From assembly GCA_902767065.1 (NCBI GenBank), contig CACXFW010000041.1:1-5096 (forward strand): a stretch of 5,096 bases of DNA. Reading direction: 5' to 3'. Shown here one piece after another: positions 1 through 5,044 of this stretch. How positions within the stretch are numbered: the first letter of the stretch is position 1; each line of letters opens with the position of its first letter. Origin of the DNA: an uncultured Lachnospiraceae bacterium. Its GTDB lineage: Bacteria; Bacillota; Clostridia; Lachnospirales; Lachnospiraceae. The notes beneath the pieces were generated by a model that saw only the letters and a list, made by a program, of their open reading frames with translations, was not told where the DNA came from and did not search any database. A program made the translations under genes and the position numbers.

Positions 1-154
1 AATCAGATGTGACAGCTTTCTCTCCTATGATAAATTAGTCGCCCATATTGTACAGCAGAAATGTCTTCCGGAAGAATGTTATCACATTCAGTATCAGTCA
101 CTCAGATATAGAACTGTGAATACTCTACGAAGAAGCTGTGGAAACAGATGTTTG
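1..154. other. Left-edge stretch with no supportable gene
   Basis: This short stretch lies downstream of the exported-protein gene. I see no clear intrinsic terminator for that gene here. One + strand frame is open from base 2 and runs on antisense to the neighbouring gene. Its first 50 or so codons read like plausible protein, so the end of an upstream gene or a remnant cannot be excluded. I recognise nothing in it, and its continuation past base 155 is antisense shadow. A perfect 12-bp palindrome, TCTTCCGGAAGA, sits at 64-75 with no T-run after it. Confidence 0.4.
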
Positions 155-925
155 TTATACACGCATGAAATGCCAGTTTTTGGGATTCTTTTTATAATCC
201 CTCATAAGTCCGAAAGGAGCCACACCATACATCCATTTCTCATCTGTAATGTCATCAAAGAAATAATAAGGCCCACCCACACCAATACAAAGACTATTAT
301 AATCTCCCGGACAGATAATCGTGATATGGTAAAGTTCCTTTTCCAACCATACATAGCAGCCGTGATTGTCCCGGTAAGTCTTTCTACTATACCTTTTTTT
401 AAGCTTCCTGGTAACTGTGACTTTCGGATTACTTCTCGCTTCTTTTACCTTTTCATTAAATTCAGCTTCGTTGTATCCGTAATCATCTGCCGGATCCCAT
501 TCCCAGTCATCATGCTCTTCCCAGTCAAGATTTCTTCCGTTGTTGTAATCAAGAATAAAGCAGAATGTAGCACCTCCAACAAAGTCTTCACCTAATTGAT
601 TCATTCTCCGAATCATCTTATGGACCTCAGTCTGAGAAGGCTTATAGCACTGACTATCAAAAAGGATATCAAAACTGACTGTCATCATGATCCCCTGTTT
701 CTTCTTTTTGAATTTCGTGATTCGGATATCAACAGGTTTCATTCCAACTCCCAGATAGATTGACTTAACGCGAATTGTTTTATTCGGCTTAAGGTCCCAT
801 TTCACGTTTGTTTCATTCATGGGAAAGCTTACAGCAGCCTGAGACACTAATGATACAGAAAGGAAAAATACGATTACAAGAAACAGGCTGATTGATTTCT
901 TAATTACATTACATTTCTTATTCAT
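155..925 (-). CDS. Exported protein of unknown function
   Basis: A 256-residue protein with a clear Sec signal peptide: a basic N-terminus (K3, K4, K9, K10), a hydrophobic core at about residues 11-27, and a likely signal peptidase I site after S28-Q29-A30, leaving about 226 mature residues. There is no lipobox, LPXTG anchor or further membrane helix, so it should be released or loosely wall-associated. I do not recognise the family. The mature part has a lysine-rich patch (71-76), an acidic tryptophan-rich stretch (134-151, with W135, W141, W143 and eight Asp/Glu), a basic stretch (173-185), five cysteines (93, 122, 190, 205, 213) and a Gly/aromatic segment (215-223). The acidic stretch could bind metal or a basic partner, but that is speculation. 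The start is fixed by AAGGAG seven bases upstream. The gene appears monocistronic and is AT-richer than the right half of the window, which may point to separate acquisition. Confidence 0.85.
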   Translation of the reverse strand: MNKKCNVIKKSISLFLVIVFFLSVSLVSQAAVSFPMNETNVKWDLKPNKTIRVKSIYLGVGMKPVDIRITKFKKKKQGIMMTVSFDILFDSQCYKPSQTEVHKMIRRMNQLGEDFVGGATFCFILDYNNGRNLDWEEHDDWEWDPADDYGYNEAEFNEKVKEARSNPKVTVTRKLKKRYSRKTYRDNHGCYVWLEKELYHITIICPGDYNSLCIGVGGPYYFFDDITDEKWMYGVAPFGLMRDYKKNPKNWHFMRV

Positions 926-932
926 TAGTATT

Positions 933-938
933 CTCCTT
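933..938 (-). promoter_or_regulatory. Ribosome binding site of the exported-protein gene
   Basis: AAGGAG on the minus strand, seven bases from the ATG at 925-923. It is near-consensus and supports that start, which also gives a complete signal peptide. Confidence 0.8.
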
Positions 939-966
939 CATCAAAATCAAGTGTTAATGCTATCAA

Positions 967-996
967 ATAATATAGGCTCATATCTTTTCTTATCAT
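967..996 (-). promoter_or_regulatory. Possible sigma-A promoter of the exported-protein gene
   Basis: On the minus strand, ATGATA (996-991, 4 of 6 to TTGACA) and TATTAT (972-967, 5 of 6 to TATAAT) are 18 bases apart, in the right place for a leader of about 35 bases before the ATG at 925. The region is AT-rich, so a chance match is quite possible. Confidence 0.3.
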
Positions 997-1148
997 AGAA
1001 ACTGTCTCTATAAATTAGTTTGATGTTGTCCTTTTTTTGAGTCTGACTAGAATCTTGACCCCAAATCTGTTTATGTCTGTTATGATAGTCTCTGGCTACT
1101 GGAATTACTGATCAACAGGCAAAAAACCGACGAATATCCTGACGTAAA

Positions 1149-1162
1149 TTGTGAGCTCACAA
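1149..1162. repeat. Perfect 14-bp palindrome, operator-like
   Basis: TTGTGAGCTCACAA is perfectly self-complementary. It resembles the symmetric lac-type operator AATTGTGAGC/GCTCACAATT with the central CG removed, and is preceded by AA as in that site. It could bind a dimeric regulator, or form a small hairpin (stem TTGTG/CACAA, loop AGCT). No good promoter lies beside it, so its role is open. Confidence 0.45.
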
Positions 1163-1239
1163 AACACAATGCATCCATTGGTCTCACTCTTTTTTCGTTC
1201 TTCACTTGATACTATCTGCAACTATACAGTAAGCCCCGC

Positions 1240-1680
1240 TCACATCAGCGTCTCTTCATTCTCCTGAAACAGCTTGTCATTTATCTCATACAGATCCATT
1301 CCATGGGTGATCCCGTACGCAATCACGGCGTCTCTCCGGTACCTGGCATAAAGCATGGCATTCCGGTTTCTGCGCAGCAGTTCCTGGCAATCCTCCAGTG
1401 AAATGCGCAATCCGATACACAGGCACAGGAGTCTGTTCCGGGACGGCCTTCTCCTGCCGGAAAAAATCTGGTGGAGATACACTTCACTCGTATAAGACTC
1501 CCTTGCAAGTGCAGCCTTGGACATTCCGCTTTTATCCAGCGCATGCGTCAGAAGATCTGTAAAAGCCGTATCTTTAAAGCATTCCTCCTGTTCAGACAGA
1601 AAACTGTCCAGAGAAGGCGATCTGCGAAGTTCTGTCTCAAGTTCATCGGTGCTGAGCGTCCGATATTTTTCATCCTGCAT
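1240..1680 (-). CDS. XRE-like helix-turn-helix regulator, divergent from the kinase
   Basis: A 146-residue soluble protein, probably DNA-binding. Residues 1-35 form an acidic lead-in that may be helical. Residues 40-91 look like an XRE/Cro-type helix-turn-helix: the SKAALARESYTS segment (54-65) would be helix 2 and the turn, and EVYLHQIFSGRRRPSRNRL (66-84) the recognition helix and the basic stretch after it. The tail (92-146) has the pattern SLEDCQELL, then YARYRRDAVIAYGITHG, then EINDKLF and a terminal EETL. I recognise this pattern from small regulators beside Ser/Thr kinases in Firmicutes; that is from memory, not a search. An in-frame TTG at 1686 would add two residues, but the AAAGGAG site fits the ATG at 1680. 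The gene is divergent from the kinase, and inverted repeats in the shared region suggest autoregulation or control of the pair. Direct regulation by a phosphorylation partner is inference. Confidence 0.82.
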   Translation of the reverse strand: MQDEKYRTLSTDELETELRRSPSLDSFLSEQEECFKDTAFTDLLTHALDKSGMSKAALARESYTSEVYLHQIFSGRRRPSRNRLLCLCIGLRISLEDCQELLRRNRNAMLYARYRRDAVIAYGITHGMDLYEINDKLFQENEETLM

Positions 1681-1686
1681 AGGCAA

Positions 1687-1693
1687 CTCCTTT
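1687..1693 (-). promoter_or_regulatory. Ribosome binding site that sets the regulator start
   Basis: AAAGGAG on the minus strand, six bases before the ATG at 1680-1678. The alternative TTG at 1686-1684 touches the site directly and could not use it, so the ATG is chosen. Confidence 0.8.
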
Positions 1694-1720
1694 CGTACCG
1701 TTCATGTTTATACATCTATC

Positions 1721-1748
1721 ATTATTGCATATTTCCATATCTGAACAA
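1721..1748 (-). promoter_or_regulatory. Possible promoter of the regulator gene
   Basis: On the minus strand, TTGTTC (1748-1743) lies 16 bases before AATAAT (1726-1721), which is preceded by TG one base upstream (extended -10). Predicted transcription would begin near 1714, giving a leader of about 34 bases with the ribosome binding site well placed. The -35 is weak (3 of 6). Its overlap with the inverted repeat 1725-1755 adds some support. Confidence 0.35.
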
Positions 1749-1755
1749 TATGCAA
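1725..1755. repeat. Inverted repeat TTGCATATT-N13-AATATGCAA
   Basis: The 9-base arms at 1725-1733 and 1747-1755 are perfectly complementary. Their centres are 22 bp apart, about two helical turns, as expected for a dimer binding one DNA face. The repeat covers the likely -35 to -10 region of the regulator gene, so binding would block that promoter. A further TGCAT at 1758-1762 forms a second small palindrome with ATGCA (1750-1754). The natural candidate binder is the divergent helix-turn-helix protein, but no direct evidence links them. Confidence 0.6.
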
Positions 1756-1768
1756 AATGCATCGTGTT

Positions 1769-1797
1769 TTGAATGGATTTTTAGCACCGGATACAAT
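1769..1797 (+). promoter_or_regulatory. Sigma-A promoter of the kinase operon
   Basis: TTGAAT (1769-1774, 4 of 6) and TACAAT (1792-1797, 5 of 6) are separated by exactly 17 bases. Transcription should start near 1804-1805, about 12 bases before the kinase ATG. The -10 box lies inside the spacer of the inverted repeat 1780-1808, so the promoter should be blocked by a protein bound there. Confidence 0.6.
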
Positions 1798-1808
1798 TCT
1801 GTGCTAAA
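1780..1808. promoter_or_regulatory. CIRCE-like operator over the kinase promoter
   Basis: The 8-base arms TTTAGCAC (1780-1787) and GTGCTAAA (1801-1808) are perfectly complementary with a 13-base spacer. The known CIRCE element bound by the heat-shock repressor HrcA is TTAGCACTC-N9-GAGTGCTAA. Here both outer heptamers (TTAGCAC, 1781-1787; GTGCTAA, 1801-1807) match exactly at exactly the CIRCE distance. The two inner bases of each arm differ (CG and CT), giving 14 of 18 matches. The site surrounds the -10 box. It may be an HrcA site, or an operator of the adjacent regulator that only resembles one. Confidence 0.55.
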
Positions 1809-1816
1809 CTATATCC

Positions 1817-2530
1817 ATGGACAGATTATACGAATATATGGAAAACTACATCCGGGAATGCTTTGTTGTAGAGAAGACACTTCGTCAGACTTCAGAAGGT
1901 GTTGTTCAGAGACTTTGTCACAAGACAAGCAGGAAACTCTATATACTTCACAGGTTCCAGGGAGATTCATCGGCGGTCAGGAAACTGATCGGAGTCAGAT
2001 GCGAACACCTCCCTTGTATCTATGAAGTTGCCCAGAATGAAAAGCAGGTAATGGTGCTGGAAGAGTTCATTCCCGGTGATACTCTCTCCTTTCTGTGTCA
2101 GGGCATTACCCTGGAATCAGAACAGGTACGCGGGATTGTACTTGACATATGCGATGCACTGTATATTCTGCATTCAAAAAACCTGGTTCACCGTGATGTC
2201 AAGCCTGAGAATGTCATTGTCTACGGTGACAGAAGTGTGCTGATTGATTTCAATACGATACGTAAGGCATCCCCGCAGAAAACAGGTTCCAGCGATACAC
2301 GCGTCCTGGGCACACTGGGCTACGCACCGCCCGAACAGTATGGTCTCTCTCAGACAGACTGTACCGCGGATATCTATGCACTCGGTGTGATGATCAATGT
2401 ACTTCTCACCGGAAAGCATCCATCATTAAAGCTTGCCGACAGACATTGGGGACGTATCGTTACAAGATGCACCATGACCAGCCCGGAAAAACGTTATCAG
2501 ACAGTGCAGGCGATCCGGGAAGCATTATAG
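1817..2530 (+). CDS. Small cytosolic Ser/Thr protein kinase, atypical ATP site
   Basis: A 237-residue single-domain protein with the Hanks-type fold, expected to move phosphate from ATP to Ser/Thr of a protein partner. Visible motifs: catalytic loop HRDVKPEN (125-132; D127, K129, N132), metal-binding DFN (144-146, in place of DFG), activation-segment end GTLGYAPPEQYG (165-176; E173), DIYALG (185-190) and R226 near the end. The N-lobe is unusual: no GxGxxG loop (only G28 in that area) and His45 in YILHRF where VxK lysine is expected; no clear helix-C Glu. Relatives I recall from gut Clostridia have Arg at the lysine position. There is no membrane helix, PASTA or other sensor domain. The ATG at 1817 lies about 12 bases after the predicted transcript start and has no Shine-Dalgarno; the in-frame ATG at 1838 lacks one too. 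It is cotranscribed with the zinc-ribbon membrane protein, a possible substrate or sensor. Confidence 0.9.
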   Translation: MDRLYEYMENYIRECFVVEKTLRQTSEGVVQRLCHKTSRKLYILHRFQGDSSAVRKLIGVRCEHLPCIYEVAQNEKQVMVLEEFIPGDTLSFLCQGITLESEQVRGIVLDICDALYILHSKNLVHRDVKPENVIVYGDRSVLIDFNTIRKASPQKTGSSDTRVLGTLGYAPPEQYGLSQTDCTADIYALGVMINVLLTGKHPSLKLADRHWGRIVTRCTMTSPEKRYQTVQAIREAL

Positions 2531-2537
2531 AAAAAGC

Positions 2538-2542
2538 AGGGA
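2538..2542 (+). promoter_or_regulatory. Ribosome binding site that sets the membrane-protein start
   Basis: AGGGA five bases before the ATG at 2548. It favours this start over the in-frame TTG at 2446, which lies deep inside the kinase gene. The spacing is slightly short but workable. Confidence 0.65.
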
Positions 2543-2547
2543 TTGAT

Positions 2548-3846
2548 ATGAGTGAAAACAAAAGCCGTTTGAACAGATGCATTCACTGTGGACATGAGCT
2601 CCCGGATGAAGCGTCATTCTGCCCGTTCTGTGAGATGCCGCAATCCAGCGCCGTCCATCTCCAGGCTCCCCGTACAAAGCGCAGATTTCTTGTTGCGATC
2701 CTGCTCGCCCTGCTGACAGTAGCAGTCATAATCTGCGTATTATTGTACAACCACCTTCCAAAGACATATAAAGGAAACAATCACGTTTCCTATCCTTTTC
2801 ACGGCCGGACAATTGATGTGATTGCGTCGTTTGATCCTTTTCAGGAACTCGATAAAACAGTCAGTGAAGAGAAATCGATCCGGATACCGGAAGGCTCATC
2901 CGACGCGCATCCTCTCTGGCTGAGCGCATTTGGCAGTGATTCCACCGAGCTTTATGATTTATTTGCCGGGGAGATTGAAAACTGCAGTATTCAGGCGGTT
3001 CCTTTGATTGTACAGACTAAAGAAACCCAGGCGGATACCTCTAACCAGAAGGCAGGATACGCTGATACAAGTGAAAAAGCAATGTCTTCAGTTCCAGCAG
3101 CCATGGAAATCAACGGCCCCTATCCGGTCGAGGATCCTTCTATCAATGCGCTCTGGTCTGCTGATGTCTACTTCTCTCCGGAGAACGGGACAAATGATCT
3201 GAACTGGACAATCTCTATGAAAAACGGAGATACCATTCAGCTTACCCAAAGACTCACCTGCAGCGCCATGCCGTCAGTCCGTCTGAATTATAAAGACACT
3301 CCTCTTGAAACCGTAGAAGATATCCGGAAAGCAATTCAATCTGTGGACAATGAGACGGTACTTTCCCTTGAACTTCCTCCTGTCACATATGACGAGCCGC
3401 TGATTCTTTCTGACCGTGCTGTAAAGCTGTATGGATCTTCAGATGACTCGCAGCGGACTGCGTTCACGGATACCATCGAGATAAACACCCGGATCCCGGA
3501 TCCTGTAGAATTGATCAATATAGATTTTAAAGGAAACGGCGGAACAGGAGTTCTTGCACATGAGACTGTCCTGGTTCAGAACTGCACCTTCTCCGGCTGG
3601 GACATCGGTGTTGATGCGCAGGAAGGCTCCTGGCCGAACATTGAAAACAGCACATTTGATAATAACGGTACCGGGCTGCGCTTTAATTCCTCTTCTTCCT
3701 CTTCGTCCAGTGACGGCTGCTATTTTACTCGTTTCACAGGCAACGGTATCGGCGCCCATCTGGTCCGGGTGCCTTTCGACTGGGAATTCGGGTTTCCGGA
3801 ATGCACATTTGAAGGAAATGGAGAAGATGTGAAACGTGGACTTTGA
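2548..3846 (+). CDS. Zinc-ribbon, single-pass membrane protein with beta-helix-like domain
   Basis: A 432-residue protein starting 17 bases after the kinase stop, clearly in the same operon. Residues 11-28 form a zinc ribbon (C11-x2-C14 and C25-x2-C28, in the CxxCG...FCxxC style). A basic stretch RTKRR (42-46) precedes one membrane helix at about 47-67. The positive-inside rule puts the ribbon in the cytosol and residues 68-432 outside. Residues 68-300 are a linker and uncharacterised region. About 300-425 looks like a right-handed parallel beta-helix: short repeating turns such as LSLELPPVTY, VKLYGSS, LINIDFKGNG, VLVQNCTFSGW, NIENSTFDNNGTGLRF and PECTFEGNGEDV, the pattern of pectate-lyase-like folds. 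No catalytic site is recognisable, so a binding role (glycan or surface ligand) is more likely than an enzyme. A run of eight serines (381-388) interrupts one turn. The ribbon could contact the kinase; this is inference. An in-frame TTG at 2446 is rejected because it would overlap the kinase by 85 bases. Confidence 0.85.
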   Translation: MSENKSRLNRCIHCGHELPDEASFCPFCEMPQSSAVHLQAPRTKRRFLVAILLALLTVAVIICVLLYNHLPKTYKGNNHVSYPFHGRTIDVIASFDPFQELDKTVSEEKSIRIPEGSSDAHPLWLSAFGSDSTELYDLFAGEIENCSIQAVPLIVQTKETQADTSNQKAGYADTSEKAMSSVPAAMEINGPYPVEDPSINALWSADVYFSPENGTNDLNWTISMKNGDTIQLTQRLTCSAMPSVRLNYKDTPLETVEDIRKAIQSVDNETVLSLELPPVTYDEPLILSDRAVKLYGSSDDSQRTAFTDTIEINTRIPDPVELINIDFKGNGGTGVLAHETVLVQNCTFSGWDIGVDAQEGSWPNIENSTFDNNGTGLRFNSSSSSSSSDGCYFTRFTGNGIGAHLVRVPFDWEFGFPECTFEGNGEDVKRGL

Positions 3847-3854
3847 GATAACTG

Positions 3855-3893
3855 AAAAAGACTGCCGCATCGATTAAGATGCGGCAGTTTTTT
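3855..3893. terminator. Bidirectional intrinsic terminator
   Basis: A perfect 11-bp stem (ACTGCCGCATC 3861-3871 with GATGCGGCAGT 3878-3888) has a 6-base loop and is followed by a T-run to 3893. On the minus strand the same stem is followed by five T (complement of A-run 3855-3859). It lies between the convergent kinase operon and S1 gene and should end both transcripts. Confidence 0.93.
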
Positions 3894-3919
3894 CTCTCTT
3901 AATCAAACTGTCTGCGGGA

Positions 3920-5044
3920 TCACTCCTCCGCTGACACTTCCTCCGGAAGAATGTCGCCAATGGCGGTCGCCATATCATCATGCTTCGGCGCCGTATCCTC
4001 AAGCGCCTTCATGCTCAGGGAAATCTTATGGTCCTGACCGTTGAAATCAACGACCTTCGCCTCGATCTCCTGTCCGACCTTCAGAACATCAGACGGCTTG
4101 TTGACATGCTCACGGGAAATCTGGGATACATGCAGCAGAGCGTCAACGCCCGGCTCAAGCTCGACAAATGCGCCGAAGTCCGTCATACGGGCAACGCGTC
4201 CGCTGACAACCGTTCCGGCCGCATACTTCTCAACCGCGTTCAGCCACGGATTCTGTCCCGGGAACTTCATGGACAGAGCAATCTTCTCTCCATTGATGTT
4301 CTTGATCAGGACAGTGACTTCCTCTCCAACCTTGAAGACCTTCTTCGGGTTCTCAACATGGCCCCAGCTCATCTCCGAGATATGAAGCAGGCCGTCCGCG
4401 CCGCCAAGATCGATAAATGCGCCGAAATCCGTCACATTCTTCACGACGCCTGTCACGGTATCGCCGATATGGATGCGCTCGAACAGCTCCTTCTGGAGTT
4501 CCTTCTTCCGCTCCACGAGAATCTGCTTGCGGTCGCCGATGATGCGATGCCTGCGCGGATTGAATTCGGTAACGACGAACTCAATCTCCTGTCCGTTGTA
4601 TCTCTCCAGATTCTTCTCATAGGTATCAGATACAAGAGAAGCCGGAATAAAGACACGCGCCCCGTCAACAACAGCTACAAGGCCGCCATTCGGAACCTGA
4701 ACAACCGGAGCTTTCAGGATCTCGTGGTTGTTGAACGCCTCCTCAAGACGCTTGTTGCCCTTCTCGGCAGCAAGTCTCTTGTAGGTAAGAAGCGTCTGGC
4801 CTTCCCCGTCATTAACCTTCATGACCTTTGCTTCCATGGTATCGCCAACCTTGACGACCTCGGTCAGGTCAATGCTGGAATCATTCGAATACTCATTCTT
4901 CGTGATGATTCCGTCAGACTTACTGTGGATGTTCAGGATGATCTGATCCGGCGTAACGTCAATCACTTCGCCCTCAACAACCTCACCGGTGTGAATAGTC
5001 TTGCTGTAGTCATTCAGCATCTGCTCAAAATTGTCTTCCGACAT
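3920..5044 (-). CDS. rpsA: S1-domain RNA-binding protein (ribosomal protein S1 family)
   Basis: A 374-residue protein with four S1 (OB-fold) RNA-binding domains at about 19-90, 106-176, 191-261 and 275-347. Domains 3 and 4 are the most canonical: DFGAF at 206-210 and 289-293, GLLHISE at 218-224 and ALLHVSQ at 302-308, each ending in an I(A/S)LSMK strand. Domain 2 is divergent, as usual in this family. The tail from 350 is acidic and probably disordered. Four domains in under 400 residues is the Firmicute arrangement, against six domains and about 557 residues in E. coli S1. It likely binds mRNA, at the ribosome or elsewhere; whether it is a true ribosomal protein in low-GC Gram-positives is unsettled. 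It overlaps the end of ispH by 31 bases and uses an AGGAGG site inside that gene, so translation is probably coupled. In many Clostridia a very similar protein is fused to the C-terminus of IspH. Confidence 0.92.
   Translation of the reverse strand: MSEDNFEQMLNDYSKTIHTGEVVEGEVIDVTPDQIILNIHSKSDGIITKNEYSNDSSIDLTEVVKVGDTMEAKVMKVNDGEGQTLLTYKRLAAEKGNKRLEEAFNNHEILKAPVVQVPNGGLVAVVDGARVFIPASLVSDTYEKNLERYNGQEIEFVVTEFNPRRHRIIGDRKQILVERKKELQKELFERIHIGDTVTGVVKNVTDFGAFIDLGGADGLLHISEMSWGHVENPKKVFKVGEEVTVLIKNINGEKIALSMKFPGQNPWLNAVEKYAAGTVVSGRVARMTDFGAFVELEPGVDALLHVSQISREHVNKPSDVLKVGQEIEAKVVDFNGQDHKISLSMKALEDTAPKHDDMATAIGDILPEEVSAEE

Larger units (their letters stand above)
926..1239. other. Non-coding region between two minus-strand genes
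   Basis: This 314-base stretch has no credible open frame on either strand. The end nearest 926 holds the ribosome binding site and a candidate promoter of the exported-protein gene. The middle and right hold T-runs (1031-1038, 1190-1195), an A-run (1121-1126), the palindrome at 1149-1162 and a weak five-base hairpin CAATG/CATTG (1167-1180). None forms a convincing terminator for the regulator gene that ends at 1240. A small RNA cannot be excluded, but nothing in the sequence argues for one. Confidence 0.6.

Noticed and set aside
116..595. 159-codon + strand open frame, open from base 2
   Set aside because: From 155 onward it is antisense to a gene with a signal peptide and ribosome binding site. 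Its GTG start has no Shine-Dalgarno, and the protein is unconvincing. The first 50 codons could be a gene remnant, but I cannot identify it.
30..1019. Direct repeat ATAAATTAGT at 30-39 and 1010-1019 flanking the exported-protein gene
   Set aside because: Ten AT-rich bases are too short and too low in complexity to support a transposition duplication, and no transposase or terminal inverted repeats are seen.
1471..2025. 184-codon + strand open frame across the regulator, intergenic region and kinase start
   Set aside because: It is antisense to the regulator, runs through both promoters and overlaps the kinase out of frame; no ribosome site or recognisable domain.
2446..2547. N-terminal extension of the zinc-ribbon protein from a TTG
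   Set aside because: It would overlap the kinase by 85 bases and place an unrelated sequence before the ribbon. AGGGA fits the ATG at 2548.
3439..3870. 143-codon minus-strand open frame opposite the beta-helix region
   Set aside because: It starts within the terminator stem, has no domain and is a shadow of the real gene.
4041..4385. 114-codon + strand open frame inside the S1 gene
   Set aside because: Antisense to strongly conserved S1 domains 3 and 4; Ser/Thr/Pro-rich composition typical of a shadow frame.
5014..5044. Programmed -1 slippery heptamer in the ispH/S1 overlap
   Set aside because: No X XXY YYZ sequence is in the ispH frame; the nearest, A ATT TTG, does not fit the rule. The fusion idea rests on frame geometry and known relatives only.
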